DNA of 64,000 nucleotides from Jeotgalibacillus marinus. Its GTDB lineage: Bacteria; Bacillota; Bacilli; Bacillales; Jeotgalibacillaceae. The notes under the pieces were generated by a model. The model worked only from the letters and a program-made list of their open reading frames with translations. It searched no databases and had not been told where the DNA came from. Below are positions 43,744 through 54,146 of the stretch, piece by piece. Within the stretch, counting starts at the first letter, position 1, and every line of letters starts with the position of its first letter. Position numbers and translations under genes: made by a program. The stretch lies in contig NZ_JBFMIA010000002.1 in assembly GCF_040801915.1 (NCBI RefSeq), forward strand, positions 372,001-436,000. Reading direction: 5' to 3'.

Positions 43744-44649
43744 TTGCCCAAAAAGAAAAAACCATCTAAAAGAAGAATACTCCCACTCACCCCACAACGA
43801 AATCAGCATAAAACATCTTCAATAAAAGTAATCATAAAACGAGCTTCATTCATTACTCTGGGTGCTATCCTAATGGCCATTGGTATCGAACTCTTCCTCG
43901 TACCAAATCAAATTTTGGACGGAGGAATTGTCGGTATTTCCATTATTCTTTCATATTTGAGTGGTTGGAAGCTTGGATTCTTTATTTTCTTACTAAATAT
44001 TCCTTTCTTTTTTTTAGGTTATAAACAAATTGGTAAAACCTTTGCACTATCTACGTTACTAGGCATCACCGTTTTATCTATAGCAACATTTTTATTGCAT
44101 TCTTTTCCCCGCTTCACGGATGATCTTTTGTTAGCAACCGTATTTGGAGGTATTACTTTAGGAATTGGTGTTGGAATTGTGATTCGAAATGGAGGATCAC
44201 TTGATGGTACCGAAATTTTAGCGATTCTATTTAATAAAAACAGTCCCTTCTCTGTTGGCGAAATTATTATGTTTTTTAACTTTTTTATCTTTATCTTGGC
44301 TGGTTTTGTCTTTGAATGGGACCGTGCAATGTACTCGGCAATGGCGTATTTTATCGCATTTAAAACCATCGATATTGTTATTCAAGGCATCGATGAGTCG
44401 AAGTCAGCTTGGATATATGAAGAAATCGGGAAGGCTATTATAGATCGATTAGGCCGTGGCGTTACTTATTTAAACGGAGAAGGTGCATACACGGGATCCG
44501 ATAAAAAAGTGATTTTCTGCGTTATTACGCGCTTGGAAGAAGCCAAACTAAAAAGCATTGTGGAAGACATCGATGCCACCGCTTTCCTTGCAGTCGGTAG
44601 CATCGCGGAAGTTCGCGGTGGTCGATTTAAGAAAACAGCAATCCACTAA
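43744..44649 (+). CDS. YitT family membrane protein (DUF161/DUF2179)
   Basis: The product (301 residues) has a basic leader, five TM helices (DUF161) and a C-terminal DUF2179 domain with GRGVTYLNGEGAYTG and AFLAVGSIAEVRGG. This is the standard YitT/YpjC/YxkD layout; the tail domain probably binds a ligand. I use the TTG at 43744, seven bases after GGAGGG, because an ATG start at 43729 would place the ribosome site inside the gene. Function in the family is not settled. Confidence 0.9.
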   Translation: MPKKKKPSKRRILPLTPQRNQHKTSSIKVIIKRASFITLGAILMAIGIELFLVPNQILDGGIVGISIILSYLSGWKLGFFIFLLNIPFFFLGYKQIGKTFALSTLLGITVLSIATFLLHSFPRFTDDLLLATVFGGITLGIGVGIVIRNGGSLDGTEILAILFNKNSPFSVGEIIMFFNFFIFILAGFVFEWDRAMYSAMAYFIAFKTIDIVIQGIDESKSAWIYEEIGKAIIDRLGRGVTYLNGEGAYTGSDKKVIFCVITRLEEAKLKSIVEDIDATAFLAVGSIAEVRGGRFKKTAIH

Positions 44650-44686
44650 ACTTTCTTAAAAATAATCATTGTCTGATGGGCAGAGA

Positions 44687-44737
44687 AAAAAGGTTCGGCT
44701 ACCACTCCTTTTGGAGTAGGAGCCGAACCTTTTTTTA
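44687..44737. terminator. terminator after the YitT gene
   Basis: AAAGGTTCGGCT and AGCCGAACCTTT with inner ACTCC/GGAGT form a long stem, ending in seven Ts. Confidence 0.92.
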
Positions 44738-44783
44738 TTTAGTTTATTATTGTGAATTGTTATTAACTTGCTGGATCTCAAAA

Positions 44784-44820
44784 ACAAAAAAATCAGACCA
44801 ACGTAAACGCTGATCTGGTT
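44784..44820 (-). terminator. terminator after purA
   Basis: In RNA AACCAGATCAGCG pairs with CGUUGGUCUGAUU around UUUA with one mismatch and two wobbles, followed by a U-run. Confidence 0.7.
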
Positions 44821-44834
44821 CATTCATACACTTA

Positions 44835-46121
44835 TTAACGCCAAACACTGCTAATAACGTTTGTTTGCGTGCGGTCAGGTCCTACTGAGAAAATAGACAA
44901 TGGAATACCTGTCAGTTGTGACACACGTTCAAGGTAGTGACGCGCGTTTTCAGGCAGCTCATCTAGTGTACGGCAGCCTGTAACATCCTCTTCCCAACCT
45001 GGTAACTCTTCATAAACTGGCTCACATTTAGCAAGTGTACGAAGGTTTGCTGGGTATTCTGTGATGATCTCGTCGTCTAAACGATAAGCGGTACAAATTT
45101 TCAACGTTGGAATGCCTGTTAAAACGTCGATTGAATTTAATGAAAGGTCGGTTAAACCACTTACGCGACGCGCATGGCGCACAACGACACTATCAAACCA
45201 GCCAACACGGCGTGGACGACCTGTTGTTGTGCCATATTCACGGCCAACTTCACGGATTTTTTGCCCAATTTCATCGTTAAGCTCTGTTGGGAATGGACCA
45301 TCTCCAACACGAGTTGTATAAGCTTTTGAAACACCTACTACGTGATTAATTTTTGACGGACCAACACCAGAACCGATCGTTACGCCACCCGCAACTGGGT
45401 TTGACGATGTTACAAACGGATATGTACCTTGGTCGATGTCTAGCATAACGCCTTGTGCGCCTTCAAACAATACACGACGGGCCTCATCTAAAGCGTCATT
45501 TAACACGACTGATGTATCGCATACATATTTCGCAACCTGCTGGCCATACTCGTAATATTCTTCAAAAATATCTTCCATTTTAAAGCCCTCTACTTCATAA
45601 AAACGTTCAAGCATACGATTTTTTTCAACTAAGTTATTCGTTAACTTTTCTTCAAACGTTTCACGATCTAAAAGGTCTGCCATACGAATACCCATACGAG
45701 CAGCCTTGTCCATGTAAGCTGGACCAATGCCTTTTTTCGTTGTTCCGATTTTGTTATCACCTTTACGTTCTTCTTCCACTTCATCTAGCTTTAAGTGGTA
45801 AGGCAAGATAACATGTGCGCGGTTACTAATACGCAAGTTTTCTGTAGACACGCCGCGATCATGCAAATACTTAAGCTCTGCTACTAGCGCTTTTGGATCG
45901 ATCACCATGCCATTTCCGATCACTGAAATTTTATCTTTATAAAAAATACCTGATGGAATTAAATGAAGCTTATACGTTTCACCGTCAAATTTAATTGTGT
46001 GTCCTGCGTTATTACCGCCTTGGTAACGCGCAATTACTTCTGCATGTTCCGAGAGAAAGTCTGTAATCTTACCTTTCCCCTCGTCTCCCCACTGTGTGCC
46101 CACAACTACGACTGAAGACAT
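44835..46121 (-). CDS. purA: adenylosuccinate synthetase
   Basis: The 428-residue enzyme has the N-terminal GTP loop WGDEGKGK, NAGHTI, the TTKKGIGPAY segment, GAQGVMLDIDQGTYPF and TTTGRPRRVGW. It converts IMP and aspartate with GTP to adenylosuccinate, the first step to AMP. The start is the ATG at 46121 after GGAGGTG. An upstream PurR box pair suggests control by PurR. Full length and no oddity. Confidence 0.98.
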   Translation of the reverse strand: MSSVVVVGTQWGDEGKGKITDFLSEHAEVIARYQGGNNAGHTIKFDGETYKLHLIPSGIFYKDKISVIGNGMVIDPKALVAELKYLHDRGVSTENLRISNRAHVILPYHLKLDEVEEERKGDNKIGTTKKGIGPAYMDKAARMGIRMADLLDRETFEEKLTNNLVEKNRMLERFYEVEGFKMEDIFEEYYEYGQQVAKYVCDTSVVLNDALDEARRVLFEGAQGVMLDIDQGTYPFVTSSNPVAGGVTIGSGVGPSKINHVVGVSKAYTTRVGDGPFPTELNDEIGQKIREVGREYGTTTGRPRRVGWFDSVVVRHARRVSGLTDLSLNSIDVLTGIPTLKICTAYRLDDEIITEYPANLRTLAKCEPVYEELPGWEEDVTGCRTLDELPENARHYLERVSQLTGIPLSIFSVGPDRTQTNVISSVWR

Positions 46122-46203
46122 GAAATGCACCTCCGTTAGGCTAACTACACCCTATTTTTCAAACAAGATTAGTGTATCAATGTCTTGTGCCCTCGTCAAC
46201 CAA

Positions 46204-46245
46204 AAGACGAACATTAAGGAGATAATATTATAATATATTCGTATA
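46204..46245. promoter_or_regulatory. possible PurR box pair upstream of purA
   Basis: AAGACGAACATT at 46204-46215 matches the PurBox AWWWCGAACWWT at 11 of 12 positions. An inverted weaker box (TATATTCGTATA, 46234-46245) follows after 18 bases, close to the usual spacing. Confidence 0.55.
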
Positions 46246-46307
46246 ATAAGATAAAAAAGTACTTTCATTCATTAAATGGGACGATCCACATCAACGTTTC
46301 TATAAAA

Positions 46308-46344
46308 AAACGAGCGAACAGCATGCAAAGCTGTTCGCTCGTTT
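46308..46344. terminator. terminator at the end of dnaB
   Basis: AAACGAGCGAACAGC and GCTGTTCGCTCGTTT pair perfectly around seven bases; the right arm overlaps the dnaB stop codon. Confidence 0.92.
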
Positions 46345-47707
46345 ACGCACCAGGCGGCATACCTGAGTCCTCAAGGCGCCGTTCAAGGTTGACGAATTTA
46401 TTGTATTCTTTAATGAAGGCTAGAGAGACGGTTCCTACAGGACCATTACGCTGTTTGGCAATGATAATTTCAATTGTATTTTGATTTTCACTTTCTTTAT
46501 CGTAATAATCATCCCGGTAAAGGAAAGCTACGATATCGGCATCTTGCTCAATACTTCCTGATTCACGTAAATCGGACATCATTGGACGCTTGTCCTGTCG
46601 CGTTTCAACTCCACGGGAAAGCTGAGATAAAGCGATGACTGGTAGTTCGAGCTCACGAGCCAATCCTTTTAGTGAACGAGAAATTTCGGAAACTTCCTGC
46701 TGACGGTTTTCTCCTGGTTTTCCGTTACCATGAATGAGCTGCATATAATCAATTAAAATCATACCTAATCCGTGCTCTTGCTTTAAACGCCGGCATTTCG
46801 CTCGGATATCCTGTACGCGAACGCCAGGAGTATCATCAATGTAAATTCCTGCATTCGAAAGACTTCCCATTGCCATGGTCAGTTTACGCCAGTCTTCATC
46901 CGTTAAAGCACCTGTACGAAGATTTTGTGCGTTAATATTGCCTTCTGCACATAGCATACGCATGACGAGTTGCTCTGCCCCCATCTCTAAGCTAAAGATG
47001 GCAACATTCTCACCTGTTTTGGTAGCAACATTTTGAGCAATATTAAGGGCGAACGCGGTTTTACCAACCGACGGACGTGCAGCAACAATAATTAAATCGT
47101 TACGCTGAAAGCCCGCAGTCATACGATCTAGCTCATTAAAGCCAGTTGCGATACCCGTCACATCACCTTTTTGGCTATTTAACATTTCGATATTATCGTA
47201 TGTTCGAACGAGCACATCTTTCATCGAATGGAAGGCACTCGTATTTTTACGATTGGCCACTTCCATGATGTTTCGTTCTGCTTCACCAAGTAGATTTTCA
47301 ACTTCATCTTCTCTTGCATAGCCATCTTGAGCAATGGTCGTTGCCGTACGAATTAAGCGTCTCAGCAAGGACTTTTCCTCTACAATACGTGCATAGTATT
47401 CAAGATTGGCTGCAGTCGGAACAGAAGCTGCTAGGTCGCTTAAATAAGATACGCCGCCCACATCTTCTAATTCTTTTAATGCGGCAAGTTCCTCTGTCAC
47501 AGTGATTAAATCAATCGCACTTCCTTTATCACTAAGGCGCATCATAATTTCAAAAATCTTTTGATGCGAGCTACGATAAAAATCATCTGGCATTAAAATT
47601 TCAGCAGCTGAAATCAAAACTTGAGGTTCTAAAAAAATCGCACCAATAACAGCCTGCTCTGCTTCTATATTTTGAGGCGGAATGCGATCCGCAAATTGTT
47701 CACTCAT
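46343..47707 (-). CDS. dnaB: replicative DNA helicase (DnaB type; DnaC in B. subtilis)
   Basis: The 454-residue protein has an N-terminal helical domain (PPQNIEAEQAVIGAIFLEP), linker, and RecA-like domain with Walker A AARPSVGKTA at 209-218, LGMILIDYMQL as Walker B and SDLRESGSIEQDADIV as the later DnaB motif. It unwinds DNA at the fork as a hexamer. Order rplI-dnaB-purA is conserved in Bacillus. GGAGGAAT before the ATG fits. Confidence 0.98.
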   Translation of the reverse strand: MSEQFADRIPPQNIEAEQAVIGAIFLEPQVLISAAEILMPDDFYRSSHQKIFEIMMRLSDKGSAIDLITVTEELAALKELEDVGGVSYLSDLAASVPTAANLEYYARIVEEKSLLRRLIRTATTIAQDGYAREDEVENLLGEAERNIMEVANRKNTSAFHSMKDVLVRTYDNIEMLNSQKGDVTGIATGFNELDRMTAGFQRNDLIIVAARPSVGKTAFALNIAQNVATKTGENVAIFSLEMGAEQLVMRMLCAEGNINAQNLRTGALTDEDWRKLTMAMGSLSNAGIYIDDTPGVRVQDIRAKCRRLKQEHGLGMILIDYMQLIHGNGKPGENRQQEVSEISRSLKGLARELELPVIALSQLSRGVETRQDKRPMMSDLRESGSIEQDADIVAFLYRDDYYDKESENQNTIEIIIAKQRNGPVGTVSLAFIKEYNKFVNLERRLEDSGMPPGA

Positions 47708-47750
47708 TGTCGTTATTCCTCCCTCTTCTCTTTAAAAGGGTTTTGATCGA

Positions 47751-47784
47751 AAAAAAATGTGATCTCACATGATCACATTTTTTT
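47751..47784. terminator. terminator between rplI and dnaB
   Basis: AAAAAAATGTGATC and GATCACATTTTTTT form a 14-base stem around six bases. Confidence 0.92.
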
Positions 47785-47823
47785 CTAGTATAGCATGAAA
47801 AGGACCTCATTTGACCCTTCTCC

Positions 47824-48270
47824 TTATCTTTCCTCGGCTACATGAATTTTCATCGTTGCAGTCACTTCGTGGTGCAACTTAACTGGCACGTTTGTGACAC
47901 CAAGTACGCGGATCGCATCGCTCATTTCGATTTTACGTTTGTCGATTTTGATTTTGTGACGCTTTTTAAGTTCTTCAGCGATTTGTTTAGACGTGATCGA
48001 ACCAAATAAACGACCGCCTTCACCTGATTTTGCGGAAAGCTCAACGGTCAAAGCTTCAATTGTTTGTTGAAGATCCTTGGCATCTTGAAGCTCACTTTCA
48101 GCCGCTTTTTCTTTTTTCTTTTTTTGTGCATCAAGATGATTGACGTTCCCAGCACTCGCTTCCACCGCTAAGTTGTTTTTCAACAAATAGTTGGCGTATC
48201 CGTCTGCTACATTTTTTATGTCACCTTTTTTACCCTTACCTTTTACATCGCTTAAAAAAATTACTTTCAT
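47824..48270 (-). CDS. rplI: 50S ribosomal protein L9
   Basis: The 148-residue protein is standard L9: MKVIFLSDVKGKGKKGDIK and VADGYANYLLKNNLA in the N-domain, a long central helix and a C-domain with GGRLFGSITSKQIAEEL. It overlaps the gdpP stop by four bases (ATGA), so the two are translationally coupled. Confidence 0.98.
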   Translation of the reverse strand: MKVIFLSDVKGKGKKGDIKNVADGYANYLLKNNLAVEASAGNVNHLDAQKKKKEKAAESELQDAKDLQQTIEALTVELSAKSGEGGRLFGSITSKQIAEELKKRHKIKIDKRKIEMSDAIRVLGVTNVPVKLHHEVTATMKIHVAEER

Positions 48271-50246
48271 TGTTCTTCCGTACCCCCTTCAACGTGTTCA
48301 CTGATCGTAAGCTTAAGTCGCTCAACAGCTTCCTCAATGGTTGTGTCATATAGCTGGGTAGCTGCATTTGTTAGATGTCCTCCCCCATCTAATTTTTCCA
48401 TAATCAATTGTACATTTACAGTACCATGCGACCGCGCACTAATACCAACAACATTTTCTTCTCTTATTGCAACCACAAACGATGCCGCAACATCTTCCAT
48501 GGAAAGAAGTGTATCAGCCGCTTGTGCAATAATTACAGAGTCATGAATACGATCATCTTCACCTATAGCTATCGCCATTCCATGCTTGTAAAAAGTAACC
48601 GTTTCAACAAGACGCGCTCGCTCCAGGTATGTTGTCACATCTTCTCGTAAGAATTGCTGCACAAGTACTGTATCAGCACCTTGAGTCCGTAAGTACGATG
48701 CCGCGTCGAACGTACGTGACCCCGTTCTTAGCGTAAAGCTGTTCGTATCTACAATTATACCAGCAAGTAGTGCAGTTGCTTCAAGCATTGTGATTTTTTC
48801 ATTTTTTGGTTGGTAATCTAAAAGCTCTGTAACAAGCTCAGCTGTAGAAGAAGCATATGGCTCCATATAAACCAACAGCGGATTGGCAATAAATTCTTCA
48901 CCGCGCCTATGATGATCGATGACGACAACTTTTTCGACTCTATTTAAAAGACGTTCATCAATCACAAGGCTCGGCTTATGCGTATCAACTATTACTAAAA
49001 GTGTGTCATCTGTCGCTATCTCCATCGCTTGTTCTGGCGTTACCATATGAGAGTATAGATCAGGCTTACCTTTAATTTCATCCATCAATCGTTTTACACT
49101 ATTATCAATTTCAGCAAAATCAAGTGTAACATAGCCCTCGCGATGATTCATTTGTGCAATTTTACGAATTCCAATCGCTGCACCAATGGCATCCATATCT
49201 GGACGTTTGTGTCCCATAACAATCACCTTGTCACTGCCAATGATAAACTCTCGTAGTGCATGTGAAATGACACGTGCGCGCACCCGCGTTGTTTTTTCCA
49301 TTGGATTGGTCTTGCCTCCATAAAACTTTACTTTCCCGTTTTGTTGTTTGATTGCAACTTGGTCCCCGCCACGTCCTAGTGCAAGATCTAAGCTAGATTG
49401 AGCTTGGGCACCGAGTTCTGGTAAGCTTTCTGCACCAGAACCAATTCCGATACTAATTGTCAATGGAACGTTGTGCTTTGAAGTCATTTCACGAATCTCA
49501 TCTAAAATGGTGAATTTCTTCTCTTCAAGTTCGCGTAAAATCTCTTCGTTCATGACGGCCATAAATCGATCAGACGAAATCCGTTTAACAAATATTTTAT
49601 TGTCATTCGCCCATTGATTTAAAAGCGCTGTGACAGAACTATTGATATTACTACGTGCAGAATCATCCATCCCCTGTGTCAACTCATCATAGTTATCTAG
49701 GAAAATTACAGATAATACGGTTCGGTCTGCCTCATATCGCTGCTCTACCTCTGACTGCTCGGTTACGTCGAAAAAGTACAACAGTTTCTCCTCTTGTTTT
49801 GGAACAATACGAAACATTCGACCTTGCCATGAAATCGTTTCTTCCGTTTGTCCTTCTTTTTTCACAATAGGAATTAACACATCCGCAACGTCGTAGAGCG
49901 AGCGTCCAATCATCGCACCTCCTTCTACAAAAGAGGAAAGGTACGGATTTGCCCACTCGACCAAAAAGTCATCGTTAAATAGAAGAATCCCTACAGGCAT
50001 CTCCATCAGTGCTTCTTCCCCTACCCGCTTAATTCGATACGATAGCGTTGAAATATATTGCTCTGTATCTTCAAAAAAGCGCTTCTCGTATGAAAAAGAG
50101 AACCAAAGGAATGGGGTTATGACAATAAGTCCAACGAGTGTGATCCACCAGTTAAAAAATGCAAACGTCACAACAAGAAGTACGAATGAGATTGAAAGCC
50201 CGGTTAACAACCTTCGCATTACTCGATGTTGAAAATAAGTTGGCAT
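48267..50246 (-). CDS. gdpP: cyclic-di-AMP phosphodiesterase GdpP (YybT)
   Basis: The protein (659 residues from the ATG at 50246) has two TM helices (about 13-55), a degenerate PAS domain, a modified GGDEF domain (LDLALGRGGDQVAI), and DHH-DHHA1 domains: GHKRPDMDAIGAAIG, VIDHHRRGEEF and a C-terminal GGGHLTNAAT. It hydrolyses c-di-AMP and so affects K+ and wall homeostasis. The 22 extra codons of the longer frame were rejected because GGGAG stands before MPTYF, the family's usual start. Confidence 0.96.
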   Translation of the reverse strand: MPTYFQHRVMRRLLTGLSISFVLLVVTFAFFNWWITLVGLIVITPFLWFSFSYEKRFFEDTEQYISTLSYRIKRVGEEALMEMPVGILLFNDDFLVEWANPYLSSFVEGGAMIGRSLYDVADVLIPIVKKEGQTEETISWQGRMFRIVPKQEEKLLYFFDVTEQSEVEQRYEADRTVLSVIFLDNYDELTQGMDDSARSNINSSVTALLNQWANDNKIFVKRISSDRFMAVMNEEILRELEEKKFTILDEIREMTSKHNVPLTISIGIGSGAESLPELGAQAQSSLDLALGRGGDQVAIKQQNGKVKFYGGKTNPMEKTTRVRARVISHALREFIIGSDKVIVMGHKRPDMDAIGAAIGIRKIAQMNHREGYVTLDFAEIDNSVKRLMDEIKGKPDLYSHMVTPEQAMEIATDDTLLVIVDTHKPSLVIDERLLNRVEKVVVIDHHRRGEEFIANPLLVYMEPYASSTAELVTELLDYQPKNEKITMLEATALLAGIIVDTNSFTLRTGSRTFDAASYLRTQGADTVLVQQFLREDVTTYLERARLVETVTFYKHGMAIAIGEDDRIHDSVIIAQAADTLLSMEDVAASFVVAIREENVVGISARSHGTVNVQLIMEKLDGGGHLTNAATQLYDTTIEEAVERLKLTISEHVEGGTEEQ

Positions 50247-50358
50247 GCTTTCAGCTCCCAAAACGGATTTGATCCGCCTTACTAGTGTTAAGTTTTTATC
50301 ATATACCCACACTTAATCATCGGGTACGTCTTTTTAAAAAGGTCTTTTAGCACCTACA

Positions 50359-51297
50359 CTACTTTTTGTTTTGTTGCAGACGCTGTCGCAAATCAAAACC
50401 TAAGTCTATTATACCTAAAATGCGGGTGAAAGGCGTCAACACAATCGCAAACATCGTAATGAGTACTAAACGTGACTTGCTCCATTTTTTTAAATGACCA
50501 TAAAAATGGATAAAGGATATTCCTTGCAGGATCATCAACAACTCAAGTCCCATCTGAAGATTGACCACTGCCAGGGCAAACATACTTCCTGGTTCTGGTG
50601 AACTAATAAGTGTTAAGAGTATAGTGATTAAATAGTACCATATCACACTTTTGGGTAGCGATAGCTCGCGAAACGGTTGAAAAATTGGCACATCTATTTT
50701 CAGTCGTTTCACAATAGGGAAATTGATCGCAATCATTCCCCAAATCAATAGAGCAACCGAAAAAACAAGAAGCGTAGGGATAAGTGATTCCATCACCGCC
50801 ACATTTGTAGACCACGTGCTCTCGAACCATGACACATCCCATCCTAAAGATTTAGCGACCCTAAATATTTCAAGCATACTATCATTCATTGCAGAAAACG
50901 TTTCTTCAATAAAATTAATTTCAAAGAACAGCACAGAAATCACATATTGAACAATCGCATTTACCATAAATATGAGTGTGGAAGCCATAAATATGTTAAA
51001 TTTGCTCTTTTTCTCTTTGATCATCCAACCCATTACAACACCTGTCGTACCATAGGCAATTGCTAACGGGACCGACAGTAACGTACCAATAATGGCAGAA
51101 ACACCAATACTTGCAGCGATCATTAACAAAGATGATTTAAATGAATATTTTGCGCTATACACGATAAATGGTAAAACTAAAAACATACTCGACACAATCC
51201 ATAAAATTGGAACATATATCGAAATTAAGAGCAATACTGCAAAAAACGCTACTAACAGCGCGCCTTCTGTCAGACTTCTGGTTCTCGAATGATTCAT
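50359..51297 (-). CDS. yybS: YybS family membrane protein (DUF2232)
   Basis: The 312-residue protein has about eight TM helices beginning TEGALLVAFFAVLLLISIY, as in YybS, and ends QRLQQNKK. It sits beside gdpP as in other Bacillus genomes. The start at 51297 follows AGAGGTG. Function is unknown; the fold resembles ECF-transporter S components, which is only a suggestion. Confidence 0.9.
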   Translation of the reverse strand: MNHSRTRSLTEGALLVAFFAVLLLISIYVPILWIVSSMFLVLPFIVYSAKYSFKSSLLMIAASIGVSAIIGTLLSVPLAIAYGTTGVVMGWMIKEKKSKFNIFMASTLIFMVNAIVQYVISVLFFEINFIEETFSAMNDSMLEIFRVAKSLGWDVSWFESTWSTNVAVMESLIPTLLVFSVALLIWGMIAINFPIVKRLKIDVPIFQPFRELSLPKSVIWYYLITILLTLISSPEPGSMFALAVVNLQMGLELLMILQGISFIHFYGHLKKWSKSRLVLITMFAIVLTPFTRILGIIDLGFDLRQRLQQNKK

Positions 51298-51521
51298 ACG
51301 GTCACCTCTATCAAATTCTTCTATTTCACCAGTATTCACACGAACACGTGAAAATAGTATCACGTTAATTCTATCGGTCATTCGTCCACCATTCAACTAT
51401 TTCGAGCAGGTTTAATATAACTGGATAAAAACCCCTTCACATTATTATATAACGGAGACACCTCCTGTTAATCTCTGTACTTCTACAAACAAATCAAATT
51501 TCAGCCTGTCTGATCAAAACG

Positions 51522-51563
51522 AAAAACCCCACTACCTACACCAAGCAGGTAATGGGGGCTTTT
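51522..51563. terminator. terminator after the chemoreceptor gene
   Basis: CCCC-ACTACCT pairs with AGGTA-ATGGGG around about nine bases, between A- and T-runs. Confidence 0.7.
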
Positions 51564-51575
51564 CTCCTAACACTA

Positions 51576-53600
51576 TTATTGTGATAATTTGAAACGATTC
51601 ACGACTTGTTTAAGATCTTCACTAAGCTCACTTAAACGCTCCGCTGATTCCGTTACCGTTTGGATCGCTCGTACTTGCTCGTCTGTTGATGCAGCCACTT
51701 GCTGACAAGACGCTGCTGTTTCTTCAGCCATTGCAGCCATTTCTTGAATAACACGTGTCACAACATCTTTACCGCTTGATACATCTTTTATTTCACTGTA
51801 TACAGACAAAATAGAAGATTCCATCGTCGTCATAAAGTCGGACATACGTATAAAGATTTCATTTGTGTGTTCAACTACTTCCGATTGGTCATCAAATGTT
51901 TCTTTCGTTCGTCCCATTTCGCTTACCGCACGTTTTGAACTTTCTTGAATATCGATAATTGTTTGCTTCACTTCATCCGTTGCACGTACGGATTGCTCAG
52001 CAAGCTTCCTTACTTCATCCGCAACGACCGCAAATCCTTTACCGTGCTCTCCTGCTCTTGCCGCTTCAATCGATGCATTGAGTGCAAGTAAATTCGTTTG
52101 AGAGGAAATGTCTGTAATAGTAGACATGACACTTTCAATCGTTTGAACCTTTGTCTCCAGATCTTTGATAACTACTTCCATTGATTGGATAAAACCAGCG
52201 GAAGAAGCATGGTAATCTTGAAGTTTTTTCACTTGATTTAAGCCCACTTGGTTCACTTCGCCCACTTCACTAGCAACATCGGACATTTGCTTCGATTGCT
52301 CTGAAATGATATTGATTTGATCGCCTAAGCGGTTTGATTGACGGTTTGCTTCATCTGCTTCAACTGCTGATTGTGTCGCACCTTCAGCTATATCTGTTAC
52401 AGCAACCGCTACTTGTTCACTCGATGCATTCGTTTCTTCAGCTACCGCGCTTAACCCTTCTGATGAACCACGCACTTCTTCTACCGACGTTTTTACAACA
52501 GTGATAATGCTATTCATCTGATCCACCATTGCATTAAATTGTGTAGAAAGATCACCAATTTCATCAGTTGTGTTTGATTTAGCCCTTACCATTAAATTCC
52601 CATCTGATACTTGGCGAACCGTCTCACGAAGTTCAGTAATTGGTTTAGTAAATCGACCAGCCACGATCGCCATTGTAATTCCAGTTAGAACCAGTGTTCC
52701 TAAACCAAATGCAGTTAACATTATAAGAACGGATTGGAATTCTTTGTTAATCTCACTTTGTTCAAATGCAACACCCATTTTCCAATCCGTGTCTTCTGAG
52801 GTTGTATAAACGAGAAGCTTTTCCGACCCATCGAGCTCATATGTAATTGAACCACCTGATGCTTCTTGATTAAACATCTCTTGAATAAAGTCATATTGTT
52901 CCATCAAATTTTCACTTTGTAAAGTTGGGTGGACAATCGCTACACCCTGTGAAGAAAGTACAAATGGATAACCATCATAACCAATTTGAGCTTCTGACAA
53001 TTTAGTTGTTAAATCCGCCAGTGTTACATCCACACCAATAACGCCAAGTAGTTCACCGTTCGCTTCAATACCTCGCGAAGCTGTAATAACATAAGACCCC
53101 GTTGCCTCATCTAAGTAAGGTTCGAGCCACTGTACTTCTCCAGAATTTTCTAATGAATTGATGTACCAATCACGTGTTCTCGCATCAAAATCAGCTGGTA
53201 AATCAGCTTCTGGTACGATTAAAAGATCACCGTTATTTACAGCTACATAAATAGACGACGCATCTTCATAAAGTGTTAAATAATCTTCAAGTAGCTGTTC
53301 CAACGTTTGCGTAGAATCTGTCGCTTCCTCTTCTAACTTGTCCCCTATAAAATCTAGTGTCGTTTCCGTTACCGCAATTTGTTCGATACTTCTTCCGTAC
53401 TGACTAAGGAACAGTTCAGTAGATTGGTTTAACTCCCCAACAACTCCTTCTGCTTGAGAGTGTACATTTTCTAGTGTGCGATCATTTAACTGCCAGCCCG
53501 TTAAGCCCAGTAGTACAGCAAACGACACCACTAATACGATCGAAGTCGCTAAAACTAGCTTCATTCGAATCGTTTGAAAGAATTTCTTCAATTTGCTCAC
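51576..53600 (-). CDS. methyl-accepting chemotaxis protein with dCache domain
   Basis: The 674-residue receptor has TM1 (about 12-32), a double-Cache sensor with DARTRDWYINSLENSGEVQW and GVIGVDVTLADL, TM2 (about 288-310), HAMP, and a signalling domain with hairpin tip EAARAGEHGKGFAVVADEVRKLAEQS. The YINS/W..PY..D pattern of the dCache_1 domain often binds amino acids. It is not part of the usual gene order between yybS and rpsR, so it was inserted there in this lineage. A GAGGTGAG site precedes the ATG. Confidence 0.94.
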   Translation of the reverse strand: MSKLKKFFQTIRMKLVLATSIVLVVSFAVLLGLTGWQLNDRTLENVHSQAEGVVGELNQSTELFLSQYGRSIEQIAVTETTLDFIGDKLEEEATDSTQTLEQLLEDYLTLYEDASSIYVAVNNGDLLIVPEADLPADFDARTRDWYINSLENSGEVQWLEPYLDEATGSYVITASRGIEANGELLGVIGVDVTLADLTTKLSEAQIGYDGYPFVLSSQGVAIVHPTLQSENLMEQYDFIQEMFNQEASGGSITYELDGSEKLLVYTTSEDTDWKMGVAFEQSEINKEFQSVLIMLTAFGLGTLVLTGITMAIVAGRFTKPITELRETVRQVSDGNLMVRAKSNTTDEIGDLSTQFNAMVDQMNSIITVVKTSVEEVRGSSEGLSAVAEETNASSEQVAVAVTDIAEGATQSAVEADEANRQSNRLGDQINIISEQSKQMSDVASEVGEVNQVGLNQVKKLQDYHASSAGFIQSMEVVIKDLETKVQTIESVMSTITDISSQTNLLALNASIEAARAGEHGKGFAVVADEVRKLAEQSVRATDEVKQTIIDIQESSKRAVSEMGRTKETFDDQSEVVEHTNEIFIRMSDFMTTMESSILSVYSEIKDVSSGKDVVTRVIQEMAAMAEETAASCQQVAASTDEQVRAIQTVTESAERLSELSEDLKQVVNRFKLSQ

Positions 53601-54146
53601 CTCATCTGATCTATTTCAGTCTTTACTCACCACGAAATAAGGGGATTATGTACTTATCTATCATCTACTAACTACCATTTCCCCTTAAATAAGCAACATC
53701 TGTATAAATAGTAGATCGGTTATAGAAAGAAAATTTGAAGAATTTTATCGATTTTTCACAAAAGAAAAACGATAATGAAACCATTTTAAGGTTCTTTTGT
53801 ACTATGACTGAATATACAAATGCTTTACAATCGCTATCATTCCCCGCTTAGTAAAATCTCTTTTCGCTCTACTAAACATGAGTTTTCAGTAGAAAAAATT
53901 GTTCAATCTACCTTTTTATCATATGTGGAATTTTCCTAAACACCATCAAAACAACCAATGTTTATCCGTAATGGTTCTATAAAATACGTAAAGATGAAAT
54001 GAAGAACGTATCCTCATCACACGTGAAATAAACCATCAACCACTTCTGCTATTACAGAAGTGGTTTGATGGTTTATGATGTTCCCTATAATTATTACAAC
54101 AATAAAACAGCCGCCAGTCCAGGGGACTGACGACTGCAAGCATGCA
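53601..54146. other. gene-free stretch with a long hairpin
   Basis: No reading frame is credible. At 54030-54074 AAACCATCAACCACTTCTG pairs with CAGAAGTGGTTTGATGGTTT around six bases (one bulge). It could end a + strand transcript or be a second terminator of the ribosomal operon. The left part should carry the chemoreceptor promoter. Confidence 0.55.
54104..54136 (-). terminator. terminator of the rpsF-ssb-rpsR operon
   Basis: On the - strand CAGTCGTCAGTCC and GGACTGGCGGCTG pair around three bases and TTTT follows. Confidence 0.9.
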